A stretch of DNA of 64,000 nt, taken from NCBI GenBank assembly GCA_018806915.1, contig JAGKQI010000089.1:1-64000 (forward strand). Reading direction: 5' to 3'. Of the stretch, positions 23,372 through 33,917 are shown piece after piece. Made by a program: the position numbers and the translations under genes. The DNA comes from Phytophthora colocasiae (taxonomy: Eukaryota; Oomycota; Peronosporomycetes; Peronosporales; Peronosporaceae). The notes beneath the pieces were generated by a model, which did not search any database, was not told where the DNA came from, and saw only the letters and a list, made by a program, of their open reading frames with translations. Positions within the stretch are counted from its first letter, which is position 1, and every line of letters begins with the position of its first letter.

Positions 23372-23506
23372 GTCGTACAAGCGAAAGGATTTGTGCAGAA
23401 GTATGGGATCGACTACACCGAGACGTTTTCGCCGGTGATCAAGTACGTCAATCTGCGAATGATCATCGCTGTGGCCAAGTTCTTCAATTGGCCCCTCGAC
23501 CAACTT
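23372..23506 (+). mobile_element. Ty1/Copia reverse-transcriptase fragment (unit 7)
   Basis: About 45 codons in one frame read VQAKGFVQKYGIDYTETFSP followed by VIKYVNLRMIIAVAKFFNWP and LDQL. This is the N-terminal RT block of Ty1/Copia pol, where the family normally continues with LDV-x-TAFL-x-G. Here it breaks after LDQL, and the frame meets a TGA at 23531 that is in phase with gene C downstream. The fragment is too short to be functional. Its presence at the same place in nine units, and absence from unit 10, marks it as part of the repeat junction. Confidence 0.85.
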
Positions 23507-24701
23507 GTGGGAGTACGTACAGCGGCTCCGTGAGTCGAACATCTCATACGAGAACTGCGAGAAGATGACAAACCTGAATCGCCATTGTTGCCGGCCTGGA
23601 TTCAAGCTGTGGCTAAGGGGAAGAAGATTGCGGTCGAGGCGCTTGGCGAAGTATTCAAGCAAAGCCTCATGTGCGGAACCGGCTCAGAGAGCGACGAAGA
23701 CGACCGCGGTAAGCTTGTGTTCGGCTCCGAGTTCACCAAGCAAGACGAGTACGACGAGCTGGTGCAGGTCCATATTCAAGGCGATGGGAAGGCGTTGGAG
23801 GAAGAGATCGAAACCTTTGAGTCAATGACGCGTCAGCTAGACTCAGTCGCTGAGGATAAAGCCATCAACCTCGGCATCAAGTGGGACGAACACTCGTGGG
23901 ATCTCGATCCAAACCGCTGCTATCCGAACAGCCCCAGAGCTACTTTCAAGTACATAATGCCTGTACGAGAAAGTCATCGCAATCGTCTTCGTGAACAACT
24001 CAAAGAAGCTGAAGACAAGCTGAAGCTAGCCGACAAGCCAGTTCGACGGCGTCTTCGTCAAGTCAGCGCGGACGACTCGAGCGACAGTGACGACGTATCG
24101 TTCGAGGGCAGCGAACGCAGGGACGCCGGCGCAGAGGACACCGAGACTCGTGAGCACGAGCACGCTGACGGCAGCGAACGCGGGGACGCCGACACTGAGG
24201 ACACCGAGACTCGTGAGCACGGCAGCGAACGCAGGGACGCCGTCGCAGAGGGCAACAATCGGAAGAGGCGCCGCAGCACAGCGCAAGGTTCGCCACCGCC
24301 GAAGCGGTCGAAGCGGTCAAACCAGCACAAGCCCGAGTATTCGTGGACTTTGACCGACGATCTTTGTGGAAGAACCAACAGGTGATCGGCAAGACTAAGC
24401 TCCGCGAGTGGTTGGCGATGCTGAAGAACCCTAAGAAACAACTCGGCGAGGCAGAGATCGAAAACTACCGCAAACGCGTCAGAGACAACGCGGACATCCC
24501 AAGGTGGCCAAACGTCCCTGCAGACCTCTGGCTGGAGTTCTTCGACATTGCATTCGGGACGAATATGCTCGACAAGGAGAGCAGCCGCGATATTCTCGCT
24601 GGGATGCTCAAGCGCGCGCCTGGGTCAATCCCAACATTCTACAACGCGATAAAACGCGCGCTGCGAGAGTTGACGAGAGCGAGAAGGCGGCAAGCAACTA
24701 G
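23507..24701 (+). pseudogene. Gene C pseudogene (unit 7)
   Basis: The N-terminal 266 codons are open (23585-24385). A lost T in the GATCTTTTGTGG stretch near 24364 shifts the C-terminal domain into another frame. Confidence 0.7.
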
Positions 24702-24731
24702 CGGTGTTTTATTTACGTAGTCTAGTGGTTA

Positions 24732-25735
24732 CTATATGTACTTTTGTGCCGCTTCAGTCGGAAGACCACTAAGTATTGACAGCAGCGATCCAGTAACACG
24801 ACGAAGCCCTCCATCGACATCTTCTTCATTAATATGCACCTTGTGGAACCTTGCCCCGCGAACGGTTAATTCCATAAAGTGCCAAGCCAAGAAGTTAGAC
24901 ACGATACCGTAGACTGGCTCTTGGAAGCTTGGATCTCTCTCGAGGTTTTCGATCAGCATGGCCTCCGTTCCAATGACCATCTGCGCGGTACCCTTGTCAA
25001 AGTTGTCTTTTTTACACTCAATCACCATGATCTTGTGGCCTCTCTTGGTTACAAGGCGATCAACGCGACCGAATGAGTTGAGAACCTCAGACTTGAAAGA
25101 TACCTCCCGTCGCAGCTCTACGTTGTCGGCAGCGTCGCACGCGAACAACAGCCTGCATAACCTCGTCAACCAGGACCACCTTCTCCGCCTCGTTCGGATA
25201 TCTCAAATGTTCTGATCCCGCTTGTACGCAGCGTGTCGCGAACGGTCATGCGCAGCCGGTCAATTCCCTCATCTGAGAGCGCAGTTGGAGCGGGACAGAA
25301 CAATGGAAGGTTGCCATTCTTGTCAAGGTAGACACGCTCGAGTTCGTCACGCCAGATAAAATCACCGAAAGCAGACCGGTGGGCGCGCTTCTTCCCCGTG
25401 ACATTAGCTCTAGTCTTCTTCGTGGCGATCTCGTCTGACATCTTGCGGATGTTTGCAACACGACAGCTGTGAACGCGCTGAAGAAGCTGATCCTCAAGCT
25501 TCGGACTCTCTTCTTGTTCGTTATGCTCTTCTTGATCGTCTTCGGCGTCTAATTCGTCTTCTGTGTTTTCGCCTTGATCACAAGCGTCAGCCTCAGATGT
25601 TTCCTCGACCTGGTTGGCAAGACGGCTACGCGATGCACTGGCGCGCACTTGTCTGATCCTTGCCGTGTACTCAGAGACTTTGACAAGCGTCTCCGCGTTG
25701 GGGAAAAGCGTGGGCTCGACGTCAGGCTGGGACAT
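24732..25735 (-). pseudogene. Nuclease-like gene with local frame damage (unit 8)
   Basis: An N-terminal 189-codon piece (25735-25166) and a C-terminal 145-codon piece (25169-24732) meet near 25168, where an extra G and a missing CT disrupt the segment before the core. The C-terminal piece keeps all PD-(D/E)XK motifs and the undeleted helix. Confidence 0.75.
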
Positions 25736-25978
25736 GGCGCGTGGCAGTTAAGCTGTCGATGTTATTGTAGCACGTGTCCAGCGTAAAAGAAAACTGCTAA
25801 AAGAATTGCGTTGAATTGAATACGATTAAAAAAAATTGCGAACGTAATTACACATTACATGTAGCTGTTATGTAACTTTACGACGGTTAGCAAAACGGGA
25901 ATATGTTAGATAATTTGTCGAAGAAATGCGCAGAGAAACAGCCAAACAAATTGTTAGAAAATATTTGCTTTTTTTTGC

Positions 25979-26585
25979 TCAGATGCCCTGGCGGATTTGG
26001 CCCATGCCTGTGTCCACTGAAATCTCTCGTTCATACCAGATATGGGCTATCACGCGCATTTTAGCATATGTTTGGTTGGTACACTGAACGATCACCGACT
26101 TCGAGGCACCGTCTTCGCTCGTGAAGCGACATTTGATATCGCAGGTGTAGTAACGATACATCGAGTTCCATAGCCGCTGGTTGAGTAAACCACTGCCCTG
26201 CTCTGGATTCAACCCTCCGTCTACACCCATTTGAACTACTTCGCACTGGAAGCTCTCCCAGTCCATCTGGAGCCCAGATTGCCACATCGGGACTCCGCCG
26301 ACTATGATTTGCAGGCCGCTGAGCGCTGCGAATGGCCCCGTCCCTGACGGCTCATGCGTTGTCACAGAAACCTCAGGAGCGGTTGACAAGTTGACTAGAG
26401 TGCCTGAGCCAGCTGTTGCACCGTTCCCTGGATCCCCAATGAGCATCGGAATGAGAGTCACTCTCTTGGGGTTGACAATGCCTGGACTGATCGTCCCTGA
26501 GAACGACTGCAGCCGATCAATCTTCAGAAGAACGATGTGGAGCCACCGGTCTGGGAGGCACTGGATGCTCACGTCCCGTATCCCA
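25979..26585 (-). pseudogene. Capsid-like fragment, PLV/Polinton double-jelly-roll type (unit 8)
   Basis: About 200 codons, open on the minus strand. The order of recognisable blocks is PDRWLHIVLL, NPKRVTLIPMLIG, SGTGPFAALSGLQIIVGG, SGLLNQRLWNSMYRYY, KSVIVQCTNQT and a C-terminal IWYEREISVDTG. This pattern of beta-rich segments, especially the YRYY...D block followed by KS-x-V...N and a final YER strand, resembles the C-terminal half of major capsid proteins of Polinton-like viruses and Polintons. I recognise it by pattern, not by a search. Such capsid proteins are usually 450-650 aa, so this is at most the C-terminal part. Upstream the frame runs antisense into the acidic ORF, so the 5' limit is approximate. 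The GTGPFAALSG block and the stop are conserved in all intact copies. Confidence 0.5.
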
Positions 26586-27032
26586 TCAGCGAACCTGAGT
26601 CCACAGAGGATGACCCTCAGAAGGACCCGGACTTCAAGGAGTCTGGTGAACAAGAATCTGCATCCAGCGACAGTGAGGCTGACGACGAAAAGTCGAGCGG
26701 CAACAGCGATGACTCTGACGACGATGAGTCTGATGGTCATTCGCATGCCGGTAATAAGCGTCCACGAGACTACGAGTCCAGCGATTCTGATGACTCGGGT
26801 CCGATAATCCCCACCAAGAAATCCAAGCGGGGCAGTGTGCACGAGGCATCCAGGTCCAAGTCAAGCAGTCAGAAGTCCGGTGGCACCTCCACGTCAAGTC
26901 CCAAGAACAAGAAGTCTGATGACTCTTCCAAGCTGAATCCCAAGAACAAGAAGTCTCAAGACTCCAAGTCGCCTAAGAGTTCTTCGGGCAAGCAACCTTC
27001 TGGTAAACTCCGGAAATCAAGTCTGGTGTCCA
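26537..27032 (+). pseudogene. Acidic ORF fragment (unit 8)
   Basis: Open from the VEPPVWEALDAHVP segment through the acidic region and lysine cluster to SKSYK, where the Copia fragment begins. It lacks an in-frame ATG (GTG at 26537), so it is probably not expressed as it stands. Confidence 0.5.
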
Positions 27033-27167
27033 AGTCGTACAAGCGAAAGGATTTGTGCAGAAGTATGGATCGACTACACCGAGACGTTTTCGCCGGTGAT
27101 CAAGTACGTAAATCTGCTATTGATCATCGCTGTGGCAAAGTTCTTCAATTGGCCCCTCGACCAACTT
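27033..27167 (+). mobile_element. Copia RT fragment (unit 8)
   Basis: Block with a lost G near 27067 and changes near 27107-27137, partly shared with unit 5 (GTACGTAAATCTGC). Confidence 0.8.
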
Positions 27168-28365
27168 GTGGGAGTACGTACAGCGGCTCCGTGAGTCGAA
27201 CATCTCATACGAGAACTGCGAGAAGATGACAAACCTGAATCGCCATTGTTGCCGGCCTGGATTCAAGCTGTGGCTAAGGGGAAGAAGATTGCGGTCGAGG
27301 CGCTTGGCGAAGTATTCAAGCAAAGCCTCATGTGCGGAACCAGCTCAGAGAGCGACGAAGACGACCGCGGTAAGCTTGTGTTCGGCTCCGAGTTCACCAA
27401 GCAAGACGAGTACGACGAGCTGGTGCAGGTCCATATTCAAGGCGATGGGAAGGCGTTGGAGGAAGAGATCGAAACCTTTGAGTCAATGACGCGTCAGCTA
27501 GACTCAGTCGCTGAGGATAAAGCCATCAACCTCGGCATCAAGTGGGACGAACACTCGTGGGATCTCGATCCAAACCGCTGCTATCCGGAACAGCCCCAGA
27601 GCTACTTTCAAGTACATAATGCCTGTACGAGAAAGTCATCGCAATCGTCTTCGTGAACAACTCAAAGAAGCTGAAGACAAGCTGAAGCTAGCCGACAAGC
27701 CAGTTCGACGGCGTCTTCGTCAAGTCAGCGCGGACGACTCGAGCGACAGTGACGACGTATCGTTCGAGGGCAGCGAACGCAGGGACGCCGGCGCAGAGGA
27801 CACCGAGACTCGTGAGCACGAGCACGCTGACGGCAGCGAACGCGGGGACGCCGACACTGAGGACACCGAGACTCGTGAGCACGGCAGCGAACGCAGGGAC
27901 GCCGTCGCAGAGGGCAACAATCGGAAGAGGCGCCGCAGCACAGCGCAAGGTTCGCCACCGTCGAAGCGGTCGAAGCGGTCAAACCAGCACAAGCCCGAGT
28001 ATTCGTGGACTTTGACCGACGATCTTTTGTGGAAGAACCAACAGGTGATCGGCAAGACTAAGCTCCGCGAGTGGTTGGCGATGCTGAAGAACCCTAAGAA
28101 ACAACTCGGCGAGGCAGAGATCGAAAACTACCGCAAACGCGTCAGAGACAACGCGGACATCCCAAGGTGGCCAAACGTCCCTGCAGACCTCTGGCTGGAG
28201 TTCTTCGACATTGCATTCGGGACGAATATGCTCGACAAGGAGAGCAGCCGCGATATTCTCGCTGGGATGCTCAAGCGCGCGCCTGGGTCAATCCCAACAT
28301 TCTACAACGCGATAAAACGCGCGCTGCGAGAGTTCGACGAGAGCGAGAAGGCGGCAAGCAACTAG
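27168..28365 (+). pseudogene. Gene C with single frameshift (unit 8)
   Basis: Two long open parts, 27246-27656 and 27619-28365 (248 codons), are separated by one extra G near 27588 (TATCCGGAACAG), an insertion also present in unit 4. The C-terminal domain is intact. Confidence 0.7.
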
Positions 28366-28372
28366 CGGTGTT

Positions 28373-29399
28373 TTATTTACGTAGTCTAGTGGTTACGTAT
28401 ATGTACTTTTGTGCCGCTTCAGTCGGAAGACCACTAAGTATTGACAGCAGCGATCCAGTAACACGACGAAGCCCTCCATCGACATCTTCTTCATTAATAT
28501 GCACCTTGTGGAACCTTGCCCCGCGAACGGTTAATTCCATAAAGTGCCAAGCCAAGAAGTTAGACACGATACCGTAGACTGGCTCTTGGAAGCTTGGATC
28601 TCTCTCGAGGTTTTCGATCAGCATGGCCTCCGTTCCAATGAGGACCATCTGCGCGGTACCTTGTCAAAGTTGTCTTTTTACACTCAATCACCATGATCTT
28701 GTGGCCTCTCTTGGTTACAAGGCGATCAACGCGACCGAATGAGTTGAGAACCTCAGACTTGAAAGATACCTCCCGTCGCAGCTCTACGTTGTCGGCAGCG
28801 TCGCACCTGCGAACAACAGCCTGCATAACCTCGTCAACCAGGACCACCTTCTCCGCCTCGTTCGATATCTCAAATGTTCTGATCCCGCTTGTACGCAGCG
28901 TGTCGCGAACGGTCATGCGCAGCCGGTCAATTCCTCATCTGAGAGCGCAGTTGGAGCGGGACAGAACAATGGAAGGTTGCCATTCTTGTCAAGGTAGACA
29001 CGCTCGAGTTCGTCACGCCAGATAAATCACCGAAAGCAGACCGGTGGGCGCGCTTCTTCCCGTGACGTTAGCTCTAGTCTTCTTCGTGGCGATCTCGTCT
29101 GACATCTTGCGGATGTTTGCAACACGACAGCTGTGAACGCGCTGAAGAAGCTGATCCTCAAGCTTCGGACTCTCTTCTTGTTCGTTATGCTCTTCTTGAT
29201 CGTCTTCGGCGTCTAATTCGTCTTCTGTGTTTTCGCCTTGATCACAAGCGTCAGCCTCAGATGTTTCCTCGACCTGGTTGGCAAGACGGCTACGCGATGC
29301 ACTGGCGCGCACTTGTCTGATCCTTGCCGTGTACTCAGAGACTTTGACAAGCGTCTCCGCGTTGGGGAAAGGCGTGGGCTCGACGTCAGGCTGGGACAT
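28373..29399 (-). pseudogene. Nuclease-like pseudogene (unit 9)
   Basis: The N-terminal piece ends near 29013 at a lost A (GATAAATCACC instead of GATAAAATCACC). The core piece 28560-28916 keeps D and E-x-K. An extra triplet-like insertion near 28640 disturbs the helix after the core. Confidence 0.75.
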
Positions 29400-29644
29400 G
29401 GCGCGTGGCAGTTAAGCTGTCGATGTTATTGTAGCACGTGTCCAGCGTAAAAGAAAACTGCTAAAAGAATTGCGTTGAATTGAATACGATTCAAAAAAAA
29501 TTGCGAACGTAATTACACATTACATGTAGCTGTTATGTAACTTTACGACGGTTAGCAAAACGGGAATATGTTAGATAATTTGTCGAAGAAATGCGCAGAG
29601 AAACAGCCAAACAAATTGTTATAAAATATTTGCTTTTTTTTTGC

Positions 29645-30245
29645 TCAGATGCCCTGGCGGACTTGGCCCATGCCTGTGTCCACTGAAATCTCTCGTTCAT
29701 ACCAGATATGGGCTATCACGCGCATTTTAGCATATGTTTGGTTGGTACACTGAACGATCACCGACTTCGAGGCACCGTCTTCGCTCGTGAAGCGACGGCT
29801 GATATCGCAGGTGTAGTAACGATACATCGAGTTCCATAGCCGCTGGTTGAGTAAACCACTGCCCTGCTCTGGATTCAACCCTCCGTCTACACCCATTTGA
29901 ACTACTTCGCACTGGAAGCTCTCCCAGTCCATCTGGAGCCCAGATTGCCACATTCCGCCGACTATGATTTGCAGGCCGCTGAGCGCTGCGAATGGCCCCG
30001 TCCCTGACGGCTCATGCGTTGTCACAGAAACCTCAGGAGCGGTTGACAAGTTGACTAGAGTGCCTGAGCCAGCTGTTGCACCGTTCCCTGGATCCCCAAT
30101 GAGCATCGGAATGAGAGTCACTCTCTTGGGGTTGACAATGCCTGGACTGATCGTCCCTGAGAACGACTGCAGCCGATCAATCTTCAGAAGAACGATGTGG
30201 AGCCACCGGTCTGGGGAGGCACTGGATGCTCACGTCCCGTATCCC
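29645..30245 (-). pseudogene. Capsid-like fragment (unit 9)
   Basis: ISRR allele. A 6-bp deletion near 29952 shortens VGGVPMW to VGGMW, and the frame stays open to about 30121. Confidence 0.5.
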
Positions 30246-30692
30246 ATCAGCGAACCTGAGTCCACAGAGGATGACCTCAGAAGGACCCGGACTTCAAGGA
30301 GTCTGGTGAACAAGAATCTGCATCCAGCGACAGTGAGGCTGACGACGAAAAGTCGAGCGGCAACAGCGATGACTCTGACGACGATGAGTCTGATGGTCAT
30401 TCGCATGCCGGTAATAAGCGTCCACGAGACTACGAGTCCAGCGATTCTGATGACTCGGGTCCGATAATCCCCACCAAGAAATCCAAGCGGGGCAGTGTGC
30501 ACGAGGCATCCAGGTCCAAGTCAAGCAGTCAGAAGTCCGGTGGCACCTCCACGTCAAGTCCCAAGAACAAGAAGTCTGATGACTCTTCCAAGCTGAATCC
30601 CAAGAACAAGAAGTCTCAAGACTCCAAGTCGCCTAAGAGTTCTTCGGGCAAGCAACCTTCTGGTAAACTCCGGAAATCAAGTCTGGTGTCCA
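30200..30692 (+). pseudogene. Acidic ORF fragment (unit 9)
   Basis: Has the extra G that brings the upstream ATG into frame, but a lost C near 30275 shifts out of frame at once. The later acidic and Ser/Lys parts are intact in another frame. Confidence 0.45.
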
Positions 30693-30828
30693 AGTCGTAC
30701 AAGCGAAAGGATTTGTGCAGAAGTATGGGATCGACTACACCGAGACGTTTTCGCCGGTGATCAAGTACGTCAATCTGCGAATGATCATCGCTGTGGCCAA
30801 GTTCTTCAATTGGCCCCTCGACCAACTT
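30693..30828 (+). mobile_element. Copia RT fragment (unit 9)
   Basis: Intact block, same ends as in unit 7. Confidence 0.8.
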
Positions 30829-32028
30829 GTGGGAGTACGTACAGCGGCTCCGTGAGTCGAACATCTCATACGAGAACTGCGGGAGAAGATGACAAACCTG
30901 AATCGCCATTGTTGCCGGCCTGGATTCAAGCTGTGGCTAAGGGGAAGAAGATTGCGGTCGAGGCGCTTGGCGAAGTATTCAAGCAAAGCCTCATGTGCGG
31001 AACCGGCTCAGAGAGCGACGAAGACGACCGCGGTAAGCTTGTGTTCGGCTCCGAGTTCACCAAGCAAGACGAGTACGACGAGCTGGTGCAGGTCCATATT
31101 CAAGGCGATGGGAAGGCGTTGGAGGAAGAGATCGAAACCTTTGAGTCAATGACGCGTCAGCTAGACTCAGTCGCTGAGGATAAAGCCATCAACCTCGGCA
31201 TCAAGTGGGACGAACACTCGTGGGATCTCGATCCAAACCGCTGCTATCCGAACAGCCCCAGAGCTACTTTCAAGTACATAATGCCTGTACGAGAAAGTCA
31301 TCGCAATCGTCTTCGTGAACAACTCAAAGAAGCTGAAGACAAGCTGAAGCTAGCCGACAAGCCAGTTCGACGGCGTCTTCGTCAAGTCAGCGCGGACGAC
31401 TCGAGCGACAGTGACGACGTATCGTTCGAGGGCAGCGAACGCAGGGACGCCGGCGCAGAGGACACCGAGACTCGTGAGCACGAGCACGCTGACGGCAGCG
31501 AACGCGGGGACGCCGACACTGAGGACACCGAGACTCGTGAGCACGGCAGCGAACGGCAGGGACGCCGTCGCAGAGGGCAACAATCGGAAGAGGCGCCGCA
31601 GCACAGCGCAAGGTTCGCCACCGCCGAAGCGGTCGAAGCGGTCAAACCAGCACAAGCCCGAGTATTCGTGGACTTTGACCGACGATCTTTTGTGGAAGAA
31701 CCAACAGGTGATCGGCAAGACTAAGCTCCGCGAGTGGTTGGCGATGCTGAAGAACCCTAAGAAACAACTCGGCGAGGCAGAGATCGAAAACTACCGCAAA
31801 CGCGTCAGAGACAACGCGGACATCCCAAGGTGACCAAACGTCCCTGCAGACCTCTGGCTGGAGTTCTTCGACATTGCATTCGGGACGAATATGCTCGACA
31901 AGGAGAGCAGCCGCGATATTCTCGCTGGGATGCTCAAGCGCGCGCCTGGGTCAATCCCAACATTCTACAACGCGATAAAACGCGCGCTGCGAGAGTTCGA
32001 CGAGAGCGAGAAGGCGGCAAGCAACTAG
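30829..32028 (+). pseudogene. Gene C pseudogene (unit 9)
   Basis: An extra GG near 30881 changes the upstream frame so that a 304-codon ORF starts at 30810. An extra G near 31555 shifts the frame, and the TGA shared with unit 5 interrupts the C-terminal domain. Confidence 0.7.
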
Positions 32029-32055
32029 CGGTGTTTTATTTACGTAGTCTAGTGG

Positions 32056-33062
32056 TTACGATATGTACTTTTGTGCCGCTTCAGTCGGAAGACCACTAAG
32101 TATTGACAGCAGCGATCCAGTAACACGACGAAGCCCTCCATCGACATCTTCTTCATTAATATGCACCTTGTGGAACCTTGCCCCGCGAACGGTTAATTCC
32201 ATAAAGTGCCAAGCCAGAAGTTAGACACGATACCGTAGACTGGCTCTTGGAAGCTTGGATCTCTCTCGAGGTTTTCGATCAGCATGGCCTCCGTTCCAAT
32301 GACCATCTGCGCGGTACCCTTTGTCAAAGTTGTCTTTTTTACACTCAATCACCATGATCTTGTGGCCTCTCTTGGTTACAAGGCGATCAACGCGACCGAA
32401 TGAGTTGAGAACCTCAGACTTGAAAGATACCTCCCGTCGCAGCTCTACGTTGTCGGCAGCGTCGCACGCGAACAACAGCCTGCATAACCTCGTCAACCAG
32501 GACCACCTTCTCCGCCTCGTTCGATATCTCAAATGTTCTGATCCCGCTTGTACGCAGCGTGTCGCGAACGGTCATGCGCAGCCGGTCAATTCCACTCATC
32601 TGAGAGCGCAGTTGGAGCGGGACAGAACAATGGAAGGTTGCCATTCTTGTCAAGGTAGACACGCTCGAGTTCGTCACGCCAGATAAAATCACCGAAAGCA
32701 GACCGGTGGGCGCGCTTCTTCCCCGTGACGTTAGCTCTAGTCTTCTTCGTGGCGATCTCGTCTGACATCTTGCGGATGTTTGCAACACGACAGCTGTGAA
32801 CGCGCTGAAGAAGCTGATCCTCAAGCTTCGGACTCTCTTCTTGTTCGTTATGCTCTTCTTGATCGTCTTCGGCGTCTAATTCGTCTTCTGTGTTTTCGCC
32901 TTGATCACAAGCGTCAGCCTCAGATGTTTCCTCGACCTGGTTGGCAAGACGGCTACGCGATGCACTGGCGCGCACTTGTCTGATCCTTGCCGTGTACTCA
33001 GAGACTTTGACAAGCGTCTCCGCGTTGGGGAAAGGCGTGGGCTCGACGTCAGGCTGGGACAT
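32056..33062 (-). pseudogene. Nuclease-like pseudogene (unit 10)
   Basis: The N-terminal 158-codon piece (33062-32586) breaks at an extra A near 32594. The next pieces, 32414-32824 and 32221-32532, carry the rest, including the E-x-K core. Confidence 0.75.
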
Positions 33063-33310
33063 GGCGCGTGGCAGTTAAGCTGTCGATGTTATTGTAGCAC
33101 GTGTCCAGCGTAAAAGAAAACTGCTAAAAGAATTGCGTTGAATTGAATACGATTCAAAAAAAAATTGCGAACGTAATTACACATTACATGTAGCTGTTAT
33201 GTAACTTTACGACGGTTAGCAAAACGGGAATATGTTAGATAATTTGTCGAAGAAATGCGCAGAGAAACAGCCAAACAAATTGTTATAAAATATTTGCTTT
33301 TTTATTTTGC

Positions 33311-33917
33311 TCAGATGCCCTGGCGGACTTGGCCCATGCCTGTGTCCACTGAAATCTCTCGTTCATACCAGATATGGGCTATCACGCGCATTTTAGCATA
33401 TGTTTGGTTGGTACACTGAACGATCACCGACTTCGAGGCACCGTCTTCGCTCGTGAAGCGACGGCTGATATCGCAGGTGTAGTAACGATACATCGAGTTC
33501 CATAGCCGCTGGTTGAGTAAACCACTGCCCTGCTCTGGATTCAACCCTCCGTCTACACCCATTTGAACTACTTCGCACTGGAAGCTCTCCCAGTCCATCT
33601 GGAGCCCAGATTGCCACATCGGGACTCCGCCGACTATGATTTGCAGGCCGCTGGGCGCTGCGAATGGCCCCGTCCCTGACGGCTCATGCGTTGTCACAGA
33701 AACCTCAGGAGCGGTTGACAAGTTGACTAGAGTGCCTGAGCCAGCTGTTGCACCGTTCCCTGGATCCCCAATGAGCATCGGAATGAGAGTCACTCTCTTG
33801 GGGTTGACAATGCCTGGACTGATCGTCCCTGAGAACGACTGCAGCCGATCAATCTTCAGAAGAACGATGTGGAGCCACCGGTCTGGGGAGGCACTGGATG
33901 CTCACGTCCCGTATCCC
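33311..33917 (-). pseudogene. Capsid-like fragment (unit 10)
   Basis: ISRR allele, open for 160 codons from about 33793. An Ala-to-Ala-Pro-type change gives AAPSGLQ instead of AALSGLQ. Confidence 0.5.

Larger units (their letters stand above)
21560..24701. repeat. Array unit 7 (short type)
   Basis: About 3.14 kb, with the same acidic-segment deletion junction as unit 2 (near 23184), but with the 'IKCR' capsid allele and the full acidic minisatellite in gene C. The deletion allele therefore occurs on two different backgrounds. Confidence 0.9.
24702..28365. repeat. Array unit 8 (long type)
   Basis: Long unit with the undeleted nuclease segment and the 'IKCR' capsid allele. Its acidic ORF and the C-terminal 248 codons of gene C are open, so it is one of the better preserved units. 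Confidence 0.9.
28366..32028. repeat. Array unit 9 (long type)
   Basis: Long unit with the undeleted nuclease segment and the 'ISRR' capsid allele. It shares the gene C TGA stop with unit 5 (here near 31831). Confidence 0.9.
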
